NCBI GenBank assembly: GCA_015179125.1
Contig: WHVA01000197.1
Location: 124,001-188,000, forward strand
Source of the DNA: Gautieria morchelliformis
Lineage: Eukaryota > Basidiomycota > Agaricomycetes > Gomphales > Gomphaceae
Direction: 5' to 3'
Length of the DNA: 64,000 nucleotides
Position 1 is the stretch's first letter; each line of letters starts with the position of its first letter. A program made the position numbers and the translations under genes. The notes under the pieces were generated by a model. The model saw nothing but the letters and a program-made list of their open reading frames with translations, was not told the DNA's origin and made no database searches. Positions 1-10,113 of this stretch are shown piece by piece.

Positions 1-856
1 CCAGGATTATTTGAGCAAGTGGTGTCTATCGTGAAAGACAAAATAGCGTCAGGAGTTTTCGAACCATCATCCTCATCTTACCGTTCGAAGTGGTTCTGTG
101 TGGCAAAGAAGAACAGGGTGCTCCGCATTGTTCATGACCTTCAACCCTTAAATGCAGTCACGATTAAAGACGCGAGCCTGCTGCCAGCAGTGGAGCAGTA
201 CGCTGAAAGGTGTGGAGGCCGTGGGATCTATTCATTAGGCGACATATTTGTGGGATACGATCACAGACCTTTGGAAAAACACTCCCGCGATCTCACCACG
301 TTCCAAACGCCTCTCGGACCTCACCGCCTCACGGCATTACCAATGGGATGGACGAATTCAGTGCCGATTTTCCATGGCGACATCTGTTTCATACTACAGG
401 ACGAAACAGACTGCACGCCACCATTCATCAACAATGTTCCTATATTAGGACCCTGAACTCGCTATGAGAAAGCAGATGGCACTTATGAAACAATTCTGGA
501 CAATCCTGGGATTCAGAGGTTTGTGTGGGAGCATTTTGAGGATGTGAACCGGGTGTTGCACCGTTTTAAACACACTGGCGCAATAATATCAGGGAAGAAG
601 TTGTTTCTAGGGGTTCCAGAGCTTACTGTGGTGGGCCATTGATGCACCTTCCAGGCCGAATACCAGACACGGAAAAAATCGATAAGATTCTCAACTAGCC
701 AACTTGTCAAAAGGCCTCCGAAGTCCGGGGTTTTCTGGGAACCTGTGGTGTCGTCAGGATATTCATCCCTGGCTTCGCAGAACTGGCCTTAGCTTTGATT
801 AAGCTGACAATGAAGCAGGTGGAGTTTGTTTGGGGGGAGAGGGAGGAGGATGCGAT
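1..856 (+). pseudogene. Gy-C Gypsy-type reverse transcriptase fragment
   Basis: Reverse transcriptase part of a Ty3/Gypsy polyprotein, cut at its 5' end by the window edge. The frame open from position 19 to 456 shows the RT fingers (VLRIVHDLQPLNAVTI), then TPLGPHRLTALPMGWTNS. It continues in a shifted frame with TRYE, the FVWEHFEDVNRVLHRFKH stretch, GKKLFLGVPE and the thumb/connection motif SEVRGFLGTCGVVRIFIPGF at about 700-780. Stop codons (454, 640, 700) and frameshifts break it. The catalytic box expected as FIDD reads FINN at about 427-438. The fragment stops at a solo LTR and resumes as RNase H at 1286. Assignment to Gypsy is secure; the family is one of the usual basidiomycete groups by my recollection of its motifs. 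Confidence 0.85.
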
Positions 857-1285
857 TGTTAGCAACTCAGGGTTATGGCAGGAAAGGTTCGGTAGAGCTC
901 TTAGAAAACTAGAATGAAATTCACTACATGATTTTCAGTCAACATGCTATGAAAATATAAGGAATACTACTCGCCTCTCTCAGGAATTTATTGTCACTGA
1001 GAGAGGAGTACAATCCTGTCTCAGAAGGCATATACATGCACCCGGCCCTTTAGCGCTCAAGAGCTTGCACGTCGAAGTCATTTCAAACTCCGCTGGGTGC
1101 AGCCACTTGTGAAAATAGAAATAACAAAATGAAATGGAGAGGTAGGGGGTGACTGGAAAATTTCGAAAATAACCAGAGAAGTTAATGCATGGTACAAGAA
1201 CAATGTGAGAAGAGATTGAAACACCATACAATAAATCGAATATATTATGCTTGATTTTGGTGCAGGAGCATAAATGCACCCAACA
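857..1285 (-). mobile_element. Solo LTR of a Co-2-like Copia element
   Basis: Begins TGTTAGCAACT and ends CACCCAACA, as do the LTRs of the complete Copia at 50162-55407, and lies in the same orientation. It is about 60 bp shorter because one internal repeat is missing. It is flanked by the 5-bp direct repeat GCGAT at 852-856 and 1286-1290, so both insertion boundaries are exact. It splits the Gy-C RT from its RNase H, so it arrived later. Confidence 0.95.
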
Positions 1286-1760
1286 GCGATGGCGAAGCTA
1301 AAGGAGAGAGTGGTGTCGGTGGAGGCTTTATCAGCAATCAATTACACAGCGGCAGGGCAAGATATCACTAAGCGTCGTGTTATTCTTGCGGTGGACTCAT
1401 CCGTCCTCGCGGTTGGCTGGATCCTATTGCAATTGGATGGGGAGGGACAGTGCTGCCCTTTGAGGTACGGTTCAATAGCATGGAATGATCGAGAATCAAG
1501 GTACTCACAGGTGAAGCTGGAGTTGTATGGGTTGTTCCGGGCCCTACGGGCAAATTGGCTCCACCTTGTTGGATTACCAACCTTCGACGTTGAGGTGGAC
1601 ACTAAGTATATTCAGGGAATGCTAAACAATCCAGACATTCAGCCAAATGCTGCCATGAACCGGTGGATCCTCAGGATTTTACTCTTCGATTTCAAGCTAG
1701 TACAGGTACCAGCAAAGAACCACAAGGGGCCGGATGGGCTGTCCAGGTGGAGGAGGGCGG
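1286..1760 (+). pseudogene. Gy-C RNase H domain
   Basis: Continuation of Gy-C pol after the solo LTR, open on from codons inside the LTR end. Seen are the RNase H start VILAVDSSVLAVGWILLQ, RYGSIAWNDRESRYSQVKLELYGLFRAL (with the catalytic Glu), VEVDTKYIQGMLNNPDIQPN, and the connection motif KNHKGPDGLSRWRR. Order and spacing match Gypsy RNase H. It runs directly into a purine-rich linker and then the integrase. This portion is open, but upstream and downstream damage makes the gene dead. Confidence 0.85.
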
Positions 1761-2600
1761 AAGGGGATACGGAGGAGAGGGAGGGCGAGGTGGAGGAGTG
1801 GCTTGATGACATGATGGACATGGGGGTATGGGTAAATTCCTGGTGGAGGCAGGGTATAGGGGAGTGCGTGAATGGGAGAGCGATGGGAGGGAACCGCGGG
1901 GATGGGCAGGCCAACGAAGGGGACCAAAAGGAGAGGGGAGGTAAGGGAAGGATAGGGGAGGACAGGGGGGTGAAAGAAAGGGACCAAAAAAGAAGAGGAG
2001 GGAAGGTTGGGACGGGGGAGGACGGGAAGGTAGAGGATCGGGATGGGAGTGTAGGGGAGGGGGACGGCATGGCAGGGAAATGACAGGGGGATAACGGCAA
2101 GGGTAGGAAGGATGAAGAAGAGGAACGGGGGTGTAACGAGGCAGGTGGAAATAATGTAAATCAGCAAAAAGGGAAGGGCATGAACGGGGACGTCGGGGGA
2201 GGACATGGAGAGGACGGGAAAGATGGGGGAGAAGAGGACACAAGGAGAAAGGGTGAAGAGGAAAGGAAGAGGGATGGAAAGGCAGGGAAAAGGCAGAGAA
2301 AAGGCATGAAGGGTATGGGGAGGACGGGAGTGGGAACAGCGCGAGAGGAGATAAAGGTGGGGCCAGGGAAACAGAGGGGGAGAACGGAAGAGAAGGGAGG
2401 AGGAAAGGCGAGGAGAGGGGAACAAGAAGGAAGGAAGGTGAGAGTGGGAAGGAAGAGGCAGGCGGCGTGGAGAAAGAGGGGGCACGGGCAGAGGTAAAGG
2501 GGATTGGGGGAGGAGGAGGAGGAGACTCTGTGGAATGGGTTCTGCATTTTCCGGTCTTTTCCCTGGCAGGTGAGGCCGCCACAGATCTGCAGATTCCATG
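1760..2600 (+). repeat. Purine-rich linker inside Gy-C pol
   Basis: About 840 bp in which the plus strand is almost all G and A. It sits between RNase H and the integrase zinc-binding region. The plus frame reads a Gly/Glu/Arg/Lys-rich linker to a stop at 2081. Because pyrimidine runs contain few stops, the minus strand is open in three frames as Pro/Ser/Leu-rich shadow ORFs of up to 339 codons, which I do not regard as genes. Confidence 0.75.
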
Positions 2601-2604
2601 AGGG

Positions 2605-3072
2605 ATGAAGGACGAGGAAATGGATGGGGTGTTGAGGCAGGTACGGGAGTTCTTGGACACAGCGCGGAAGCCAGCGGGTATGGAGGAGAGGCCTTTGTGG
2701 GGTTTTCTCAACTACGCCCGGCAGTTTTTCTTGAAGGATAGTCGACTGTGGAAGTGGCGGGAGACAGGTTATCATCAGCTGGTTATCGATCCGGAAAAGC
2801 GGCTCGCCTTTATCATGCAGGAACATGACGGGCTGGGGCACAAGGGGCTGTATTTGACATGGCGCATGCTTCTGGACAGGTTTTGGTGGCCCGGACTGGA
2901 ACACGATGTTGCCTGGTTTATCAAATCTTGTCACAAATGTCAGATCAGAAATACGGCACACCTTTTTATCCCACCAACGCTGTCAATTCCTGTGCCCTTA
3001 TTCCGCAAAGCATACTTCGATACAGCTCTTTTCCCAGTTGCACAGGGATTTCGCTATCTGGTCCAAGCACAC
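2605..3072 (+). pseudogene. Gy-C integrase zinc-binding region
   Basis: The open frame contains an integrase N-terminal (H2C2-type) domain: histidines in the QEHDGLGHKGLYLTWRMLLD stretch, then FWWPGLEHDVAWFIKSCHKCQIR with the CX2C pair. It ends with FRYLVQA, the usual entry to the integrase core. The frame is cut at 3072 by the F LTR and resumes at 4142. The missing residues can be placed by comparing both sides, so this is one gene split by an insertion. Confidence 0.8.
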
Positions 3073-4141
3073 TGTTTTGGATTAAGGTGTTAATTAGTGC
3101 CTTTCAACAAATAGAATCTATTGCTCAGTGACTGGAACCACTGTGTTTACCCCTCTTCTATGTGGTGACTAAGCCTTTCGAGGCGCGTCCAACACTGATG
3201 AATGAGAGTCACGTGACCGTGTCGACAGAAGAACAGTGTCGATCCAAGGGATAACCAAATCAAAAGCGTTCGCTTTTAAGGTAGTATAGAATAAACAGTG
3301 ATAGTAGACCCTCGACGAAGATTTGGAATAAACTATCAAGATCTGAGTTCTGTAGCTATCAAACAAGACTACAGTAATTGCAGGAGGCAGAATAATCGAT
3401 TCTGGATGATTTCGTTCATACATTTGTACTAGCTATTTATACTATGTTGATAGTAACTACTAGTGTTCAAGATATTGGACAGATGGGTCGAAAAGCTACT
3501 TGTAACTAAGGGGTGACTAATTTATAGTCATAACGTCATGGGGTGATGGGGATGATGTTAGGATTGTCTAGGCTTTGGAATAGAGATCTGTACCTAGTAT
3601 ACAAAGCCCCTGTCCACATGATGTTAAGATAGTAGTCAGTCAGACGTGTCATGGAGTTCAAATAGAAAAATGGAGCTGAGTCTACCCTGCCCAGCATAAA
3701 TGCTGGGCTTGGAGATGGGGCCGCTGTCTCTGTGCCCTTTCTGTGGGGCAGCTGATTGAGTATGTATACTGCAGGTGACATTCTCAGGTCGCTCCACAGC
3801 ACCCTATACTCCTGCGCAGTCTATTGTTCTCTGCGGTGTTTGGTGCCCACACCCCTCGGTGCCTATGGCCTGGCGCCTGTCGACGTCATGGCCGATGCCA
3901 TCACTTGATAGGTGCGCCGTCCCTGATCGACCGCATGTGGTTGATGCTCGAATTTCTGTACATTACCCAATCTATGGGTAATATAGCATGTTGTAAATTT
4001 GTGTGATCGTCATCTGCGCCGACGTCTATCATATATGTCATTTCTGTTTCTTTTTGATCTTTTTTTCTGTTCTTTTCTTTCTTTATTAGTTTCTTTTATA
4101 TATAAATGATTTGAAATGGGATAGTTGCGTTTATCACAACA
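3073..4141 (+). mobile_element. Solo LTR of family F (copy 1)
   Basis: A 1,069-bp segment beginning TGTTTTGG and ending TCACAACA. It is the reverse complement of a second copy at 49059-50120, which fixes its ends. No retroelement coding is present, so it is read as a solo LTR of an unseen element. The flanking 5-mers (CACAC and TGCTG) do not match, unlike the second copy, so the duplication has decayed or one flank was altered. The minor ORF of 88 codons on the minus strand (3536-3802) is partly conserved in copy 2 but has no recognisable domain. Confidence 0.8.
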
Positions 4142-5034
4142 TGCTGCAGCCTCACGAACTACCTGGAGTGGATGAAGTTGAAGAGAGAGACGGGGGTGGC
4201 TGTGGGGAGGTTTATTTTCGAGGATTTGTTGTCCAGGTGGGGAGGGGTGGAGACGATCGTCACGGACAACGGGGCTCCTATAGTCGCTGGACTCAATTGG
4301 CTTAGCAAGACATACCATATCAACCACATCTGGATATCACCCTATAAGAAGCAGGCCAACGGCATCGTCGAGCGCAGCCATCGAATGATCCGGGAGTCCA
4401 TCATCAAGGCGTGCGATGGGGACCCAACGCGCTGGCCAACGGTTGCGCCATTTGGGTTCTGGGCAGACTGCGTCACTGTGAGGAAAGTGACGGGTTATTC
4501 ACCGTTCTACATGGTCCATGGGGTAGAGGCAGTCTTACCTTTCGACCTGGCGGAGGCAACATTCCTTGTGCCCAAACTTGAGAAGCCGCTTACGGATGCG
4601 GAGTTGATTGCAGTTCGTGCACGACAGCTCAAGAAACGCGATGATGACCTAGCGGCCATTCATGACCGTGTTCTGAAGGGACGTTACTCATCGATTGAAC
4701 AATTACAGAGGGACCACACACATACCATACACAACTACAACTTTGCTCCCGGTGCCCTCCTGCTAGTCCAAAGCGTATTGAAAATGACCTCTCTTGGGAG
4801 TCAAAGCTGCGCTATCTGGCGCCAATGATTGTGGTCAGAAGAACTCTCAATGGGGCCTACATCCTTGCAGAACTCACTGGGGCCATCGCAAAACTCCTAT
4901 ATGTGGCGTTCTGCCTCATACCCTATTATCCGCTCTCGCGAACCTGCATCGATGTGACGGCAGTTGTTGATCCCACGGAAGTTCCTGTTGATGAGGATGG
5001 GGAGGCGGTGGTGGATGGGGAGGAGGAGTAGAGA
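4142..5034 (+). pseudogene. Gy-C integrase core and C-terminus
   Basis: The integrase core follows: LTNYLEWMKLKRETGVAVG, VETIVTDNGAPIV (second Asp), and ISPYKKQANGIVERSHRMIR with the catalytic Glu. The C-terminal part has FWADCVTVRKVTGYSPFYMVHGVEAVLPFD, a region commonly seen in basidiomycete Gypsy integrases. A frameshift near 4770-4800 separates it from the last part (4825-5031, MIVVRRTLNGAYILAEL), which ends in an acidic tail and a TAG stop. A polypurine tract and the 3' LTR follow within 35 bp. Confidence 0.85.
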
Positions 5035-5050
5035 GTAAGCGGTTCTTTCG

Positions 5051-5350
5051 AGGGATGGGAGGAGATGTAAGACAGCGTAGCTGTCTAGTTGCGGATGATG
5101 CGTACACAAGCACCCACACACAGCTGCGGATTGTGGACAAGCATCACTTGTCCACTGTCCACTCTTGTCCACTGTCCACATAGCTTACGCACATCATGTC
5201 CACCGTTCCTTAAGAACCACACTATGCTTAGATCTCTTTGTTCTCACAGACTATAAGTAGTACAAGTTTCCATTGAATAGATCATCTTTTGAGACCCCTT
5301 CTCACTCGCAGAACTTCTCTTCTAAAAGTCATACTCTTCGAGTGTCACCA
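5051..5350 (+). mobile_element. Gy-C polypurine tract and probable 3' LTR
   Basis: The purine run AGGGATGGGAGGAGA ends at 5065 and is followed at 5066 by TGTAAGACAG, the expected polypurine tract/LTR junction. The start contains a 7-bp inverted repeat (AGACAGC...GCTGTCT). A TATA-like ACTATAAG lies near 5248. The right boundary is not defined because no partner LTR is visible; I place it before the minisatellite at 5365. Confidence 0.55.
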
Positions 5351-5364
5351 GGCCTGAAGGATGC

Positions 5365-5848
5365 ACTACAACGCTTGCGCTGGTACCGGCGCTGTCAGCG
5401 CACACTTGCGTTGGTACCGGCGCTGTGAGCGCAGGCGTGTGTTGGTACCGGCGCTGTCAGCGCACGCTTGCGTTGGTACCGGCGCTGCCAGCGCACGCGG
5501 TTGCTGGTACCCGGCGCTGTCAGCCAGGCATGCACTGGTACCCGGCACTGTCAACGCAGGCTTGCACTGGTACCGGCGCTGTCAGCGCAAGCGTGCGCTG
5601 GTACCCGGCGCTGTCAGTGCAGGCATGCGCTGGTACCCGGCGCTGTCAGCGCAGGCTTGCACTGGTACCGGCGCTGTCAGCGCATGCGTGCGCTGGTACC
5701 CGGCGCTGTCAGCACACGCATGCGTTGGTACCGGAACTGCCAGCGCATGCGGTTGCTGGTACCCGGCGCTGTCAGCGCAGCATGCGCTGGTGCACGTCGC
5801 TGTCAGCACAGGCTTGCGATGGTACCAGCGCTGTCAGCGCTGTAAATT
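5365..5848. repeat. 31-bp minisatellite with GGTACC and GCGCTGTCAGCGC
   Basis: About fifteen tandem units of 31-32 bp. Each begins GGTACC (or GGTACCC), contains the near-palindrome GCGCTGTCAGCGC, and has a variable 8-10 bp part such as ACGCTTGCGTT or AGGCATGCGCT. The unit length is not a multiple of three and contains no stop, so all three plus frames stay open (125-166 codons) with the same peptides permuted. I see no reason to call any of them a gene. Confidence 0.9.
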
Positions 5849-6018
5849 ATCTAATCTGTAGATAAGATAGCTATTCGTGATGTCGTGTATCTGTCGTCTG
5901 TGTTGACGTCCATCGTAAGTGTCGTTCCTATTCCTTTGTAGTCGGTTGTATTTCTTTTCTATTATTAGCTTCTTTGTAAATAGATGACTTGGAATAAAAT
6001 AATTGCATCTATAATAAA
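5849..6018 (+). mobile_element. 3' end fragment of a diverged F-type LTR
   Basis: Resembles the last ~170 bp of the F LTR at 3073-4141: GTAAAT...GACGTC...TTATTAG...TTCTTT...AAATAGATGACTTGGAATA...AATTGCATCTATAA. It is followed directly by an R fragment. The left end merges into the minisatellite, so the minisatellite may be part of this LTR variant. Confidence 0.55.
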
Positions 6019-6472
6019 AGGATAGGGGTGTGCGGTCGGGATACAAATAGGTGAAATACATATACAATATAAATAAGGAGGAGTGCGAATGTGAAACGAT
6101 GGGGAGGAAAGAGGATGAAGGTACCTATGTACGAAAACATGCCTTGGGACCTGCATACATGTTACCCTGCATAGACTGTTTGTCTGTTGGGTTGATCCCA
6201 CACGACCTGCAGGTAGGATGTTCCGCAAATGCATTCTGGCCATACGAACACCTAAAGGGGTTGGATCAGGAAGATGATGGGGCCAGTGATGGACCATCAC
6301 ACCGGGTAGAGGATGTCGATTGTGTTTGATGGTGTACCTCCTGGCGAGTGATGCGAGCAGCGAATGGCCATTTGGAGAATGGGGCGAAGAGCAAATAGAG
6401 TGAATACCAAGGAGGAGTGGTGGAAGGGAAGCGTGAACTCGGGCAAAGCTGCAGGAGGAGCAATGAGGGGGA
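6019..6472 (+). mobile_element. Fragment of element R (right half)
   Basis: Matches the right half of the complete R copy at 43581-44583 from GGATAGGGGTGTGC to GAGGGGGAAC and shares its GCGAAT-rich composition. It lacks the last ~40 bp of R, including the terminal TGACA, and joins the Gy-A relic at about 6472. No coding capacity is recognised. Confidence 0.7.
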
Positions 6473-8705
6473 ACGTCCTGATGCCTTTCCCGATGACAAA
6501 CGAAAGGTCAATTACGCCCTGTCTTATCTCTGAGGCATGGCTCTCGACTACTTTGAACCTGCCCTCATGGATCCCTACGCCGCTATCGACTGGGCAGACA
6601 ATTATCACAACTTTGTTTCTGAACTCTGCAACAACTTTGGACCATTTGATATGGAAGCCGATGCGGAAAATGAACTCGATAAGCTTCATATGAAAGACAC
6701 TCATAATATAGCTAAATACATCATCACTTTCCAGCAGCTCACTCCTTGAGTCCAATGGGGAGAAGCCGCACTCTGCTGACAGTTCTACATGGGCTTGCCA
6801 TCCCGGATCAAGGATGAAATTGCCCATGTCGGAAAGCCCGCCACCCTAACCGACCTCCGCAACCTAGCCCAATCTATCAATGCACGCCACTGGGAAAGAC
6901 ATTCCAAAATCGCTCACGAAACTTCCGCCCAGAGCAAGCACGACAAGTCTTCCGACAAGAAGTCTGAGAAGGACAAAAAGATGACCAATTCCGGAAACAA
7001 AAACTCTGGAAACAACAACAACAACAACAGCAGTTCCAGCTCCAACTCCGGCAACCGGAACGCCACTCCCACACCTCGCAACAACCAGGCCTCTGGTTCT
7101 AACATCAATGCCCAGAAAGCACTCCCGACCTTTCCGACAAACTTGGGAAGGATGGAAAACTAACTCCTGCAGAACGCCAGTGTCACATGGACAACAACCT
7201 TTGCCTCTTCTGCAGCAAATGAGGTCACGTTCCCCGTGAATGCACCCGAGCTACCGCTTCCGCTGCTAAGGCAAAGTGCCGCGCAGCGAAGATGGAAGAG
7301 AAATCCGAAGCGACTCCCGCTACAGATGCAAAAAAATAGTCAGCAGTCCTCCAGCCTCCACATGAGCTGAGGGCTGTGTTGACCCCATTCGTGTGACTAA
7401 TGAGGTTAAACTCAACGCATCGGCTCTTTCGTCCTCCGACTCCCTCTCAGTTCCGCTCACCTCTGACACAATATCCGCACCTCCGTTTACAGCATTGATC
7501 GACTCTGGTTCAACTCATTGTTTCCTTGATTCTGACTTTGTTTTGAAGCACAAGCTTCCGACTTGAAACATTCTGACAATTCCGCTCTGCCTTTTCAATG
7601 GGTCATCCAACACGGCAATCTCGCAAGTTGTGGACCTATCTATCCATTTTGCTACTGGGGACAACCATGAAGTTACATTTTACATTACTCCACTAGATGC
7701 TAGCTGTTCCGTTGTACTAGGACACAATTGGCTCACCCGATATAATCCGTCGATTAACTGGGCATTGGGTCAGATACAGTTCTGTACCCCGGATCAACTT
7801 CCGTCTATTCTGACATTGTCCGCAAAGATGGCTCGAGCCTCTTCTGCAACTCCACTCGTGGATTCAGTTCCGCACTCCGGTCCCGCTTTAGCAACTCCAT
7901 CCCTTGAAGCTCCTCAAATTGCTCTCATTTCCACCACCGCTTTCCACATATTTCAACAGCAAGAAGATATGACTGTTTTTCAGCTGCACCTCTCTGATTC
8001 AGCTACGGTCAAGGCTCGTTCCACCTCGACTTCTGCTCCGGTCGATATGAGCTTAGTTCCGGAAGAATATCATGACTTCCCGGACATGTTCAATAAGGCC
8101 AAAGCCGATAAACCTGCTGAACATTGACCTTATGATTTCAAGATAGATTTGTAAGAAGGAGCATCTCCGCCCCTTGGACCAATCTACTCCCTTTTGCAAA
8201 GTGAACTCCAAACTCTCTGTGAGTTCGTTGATGAACATCTCAACATGGGCTTCATCTGCCCATCGCTGTCTCCGCACAGTGTTCTGGTCCTTTTCATCAA
8301 GAAGAAGGATGGATCTCTCCACCTCTGTGTCGATTTCCGCAGACTTAACGCCCTCACTAAGAAGGATAAATATCCGCTTCCGCGCATTTCCAACCTCCTC
8401 GACACTCCCCGCAGAGTGAAGATCTACACCAAAATCGCACTCCGGCACACTTATCACCTTGTCCGCATCTATGAAGGTGACGAGTGGAAAACCACCTTCC
8501 GTGCTCGCTAGGGTGCTTTTGAGTGGGTTGTCATGCCTTTTGGTCTAACCAATGCTCCTGCCGCTTTTCAGCACTTTATGAATGATGTATTTTCCAACCT
8601 CCCTGATGTATGCATCCTATTCTACATTGGCGACATCCTCATCTATTCTGACAAACCAGAAGAACATCAGGAACATGTCCACAAAGTACTCCGCCGTCTC
8701 CGCAA
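6473..8705 (+). pseudogene. CpG-decayed Gy-A gag-pol relic
   Basis: Colinear with the better preserved Gy-A at 60805-63045. Visible are the second half of gag (capsid region FEPALMDPYAAIDWADNYHNF, Asn/Ser-rich tail, zinc knuckle near 7195-7245), the seven-A run before the gag stop near 7335, the protease SGSTHCFLDSDF near 7503, and RT from about 8090 ([32 protein letters not shown]). The RT catalytic box reads YIGD, not YIDD. Many stops are CGA or CGC codons changed to TGA. Both ends are truncated and it joins family D at about 8706. It is a dead copy. Confidence 0.9.
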
Positions 8706-9602
8706 AGCGGTCCCCATCGCATCTTACCCTTACACTGTCACTACGTAGCATCAGAATACCACACATTGGTCAAGTTCTGTTGTGCTCTTGTGACCTGAGG
8801 CTTAAGATAGATATCTTTACACCTTTTTGAACTATCCTGCGGTTGATCGCCACACGACCAACCAATAGTGGATTCCAAGCAATCTTGAAAAAGATCGCTG
8901 TGTCAACGACTAAACATCGTTGAGACCCTCCAGTAGACCCTCTACTGTCGGCTGCGAGCATGATGATTCCACGCAGTCGAAGACGGACACGAGCGATGAG
9001 CTCGAGGTCCACGCCCCAGGCGCAGCCCAGCGACATGACTGCTGATGCTATCCTGGACCAAGAGACCAGGACGATAGAAGACGGAGAGATCGTAGATCTC
9101 ACCGCCCTCGTCCCCTCAGCAGAGGACGAGGAAAATCCTGACCACGTCTCGTCGAGCGTGGCTGAAGAAGAGACGACGCCGGGCAATGAGCCGGCGCTGC
9201 CCCCCCAGCTCTCTCTGCCCAAAGACAAAGGAAAGGGCAGAGAAGTCTCGCCGTCGTCGGACGGTAGAGTAACAACGTCGAGGTGGGCACAAAGCCACGA
9301 CTCAAACCGACGCTCATGAAGTAGAGCGACGACGATCGTCCCTGAAGGAGGACGATGGCAAAAGAGATGGGCCCCAGACGATGGTCAGGACTCAGAATAC
9401 TCAAGCTCTAGTCGCAAGAGCTCGAGGGCTCACGCCATTGACCACGAGATGGCAGAGGCCCTGAACAAACAGGTACAGGCTGTGCTGCACTGAAGTACGC
9501 TGACGCGCTACAAGCACAATCAGCTGGCATTGCAGCTTGACAGCACCACCGCCGCCCTAATGGCAATCGGCAAGGAACTCCACCAGGCGGAGGAGATCAG
9601 GC
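8706..9602 (+). pseudogene. Family D: LTR end, leader and gag N-terminus
   Basis: From 8706 to about 8930 the sequence matches, inverted, part of 57340-57560 (non-coding LTR/leader). A gag-like protein begins near 8996 (MSSRSTPQAQPSDMTADAIL) with the acidic motif DGEIVDLTALV and the DHVSSSVAEEE stretch, also present at 57081-57335 on the minus strand. It continues through frameshifts to LQLDSTTAALMAIGKELHQ. The low-complexity acidic start and the position after an LTR suggest a retrotransposon gag, but no domain proves this. It is cut at 9602 by Co-1. Confidence 0.6.
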
Positions 9603-10100
9603 TGTTGAGGACAGGAATTATAGGCAGTAGGTATGGACTTGTTATTCAAAAGAATAGACTAGAAATCAATTCACTCTCTCAGTGAATTTAGTGGTCACTC
9701 TAAATATATTATACACTACCTAGAAATCAATTCACTACAGAGGATTTCTAGGTCAATAAATGCAAAGACTACTAGACTAATTTACTTGCCTCTCTCAGTG
9801 AATTTAGTGGTCACTGAGAGAGGGGGAAATGTGTTCCACTGCGCATGTACTACTACCCGGCCCTTTAGCGCCCAAGAGCTCGCGCGTCGAAGTCATTTCA
9901 GACTCCGCTGGGTGCAGCCGCTTGTGAAAGTAGGAATAACAAGATGAAATAGAGAGATAAGGAATGAGTGGAAAATTTCGAAAATAACCAGAGAAATGGA
10001 TGCATAATACAAGAACAATGTGAGAAGAAATTGGAAGGCCACACAACAAATTGGATATATTATGCTTGATTTTGGTGCAGGAGCATAAATGCACCCAACA
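9603..10100 (-). repeat. Co-1 3' LTR
   Basis: 498 bp, TGTTGAGG...CACCCAACA as read on the plus strand. It contains a perfect 13-bp inverted repeat (CCTCTCTCAGTGA, 9-nt loop) at about 9790-9825. It lies next to the end of the pol ORF at 10114. Confidence 0.92.
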
Positions 10101-10113
10101 CGCCCCCTCAAGC

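Noticed and set aside
1692-2711. Long proline/serine-rich ORFs on the minus strand (up to 339 codons)
   Set aside because: They are shadows of the purine-rich linker of Gy-C pol; pyrimidine-rich strands contain few stops and no domain is seen.
5365-5848. Repeat protein gene in the 31-bp array
   Set aside because: All three frames are equally open with permuted peptides, so openness is a property of the repeat.
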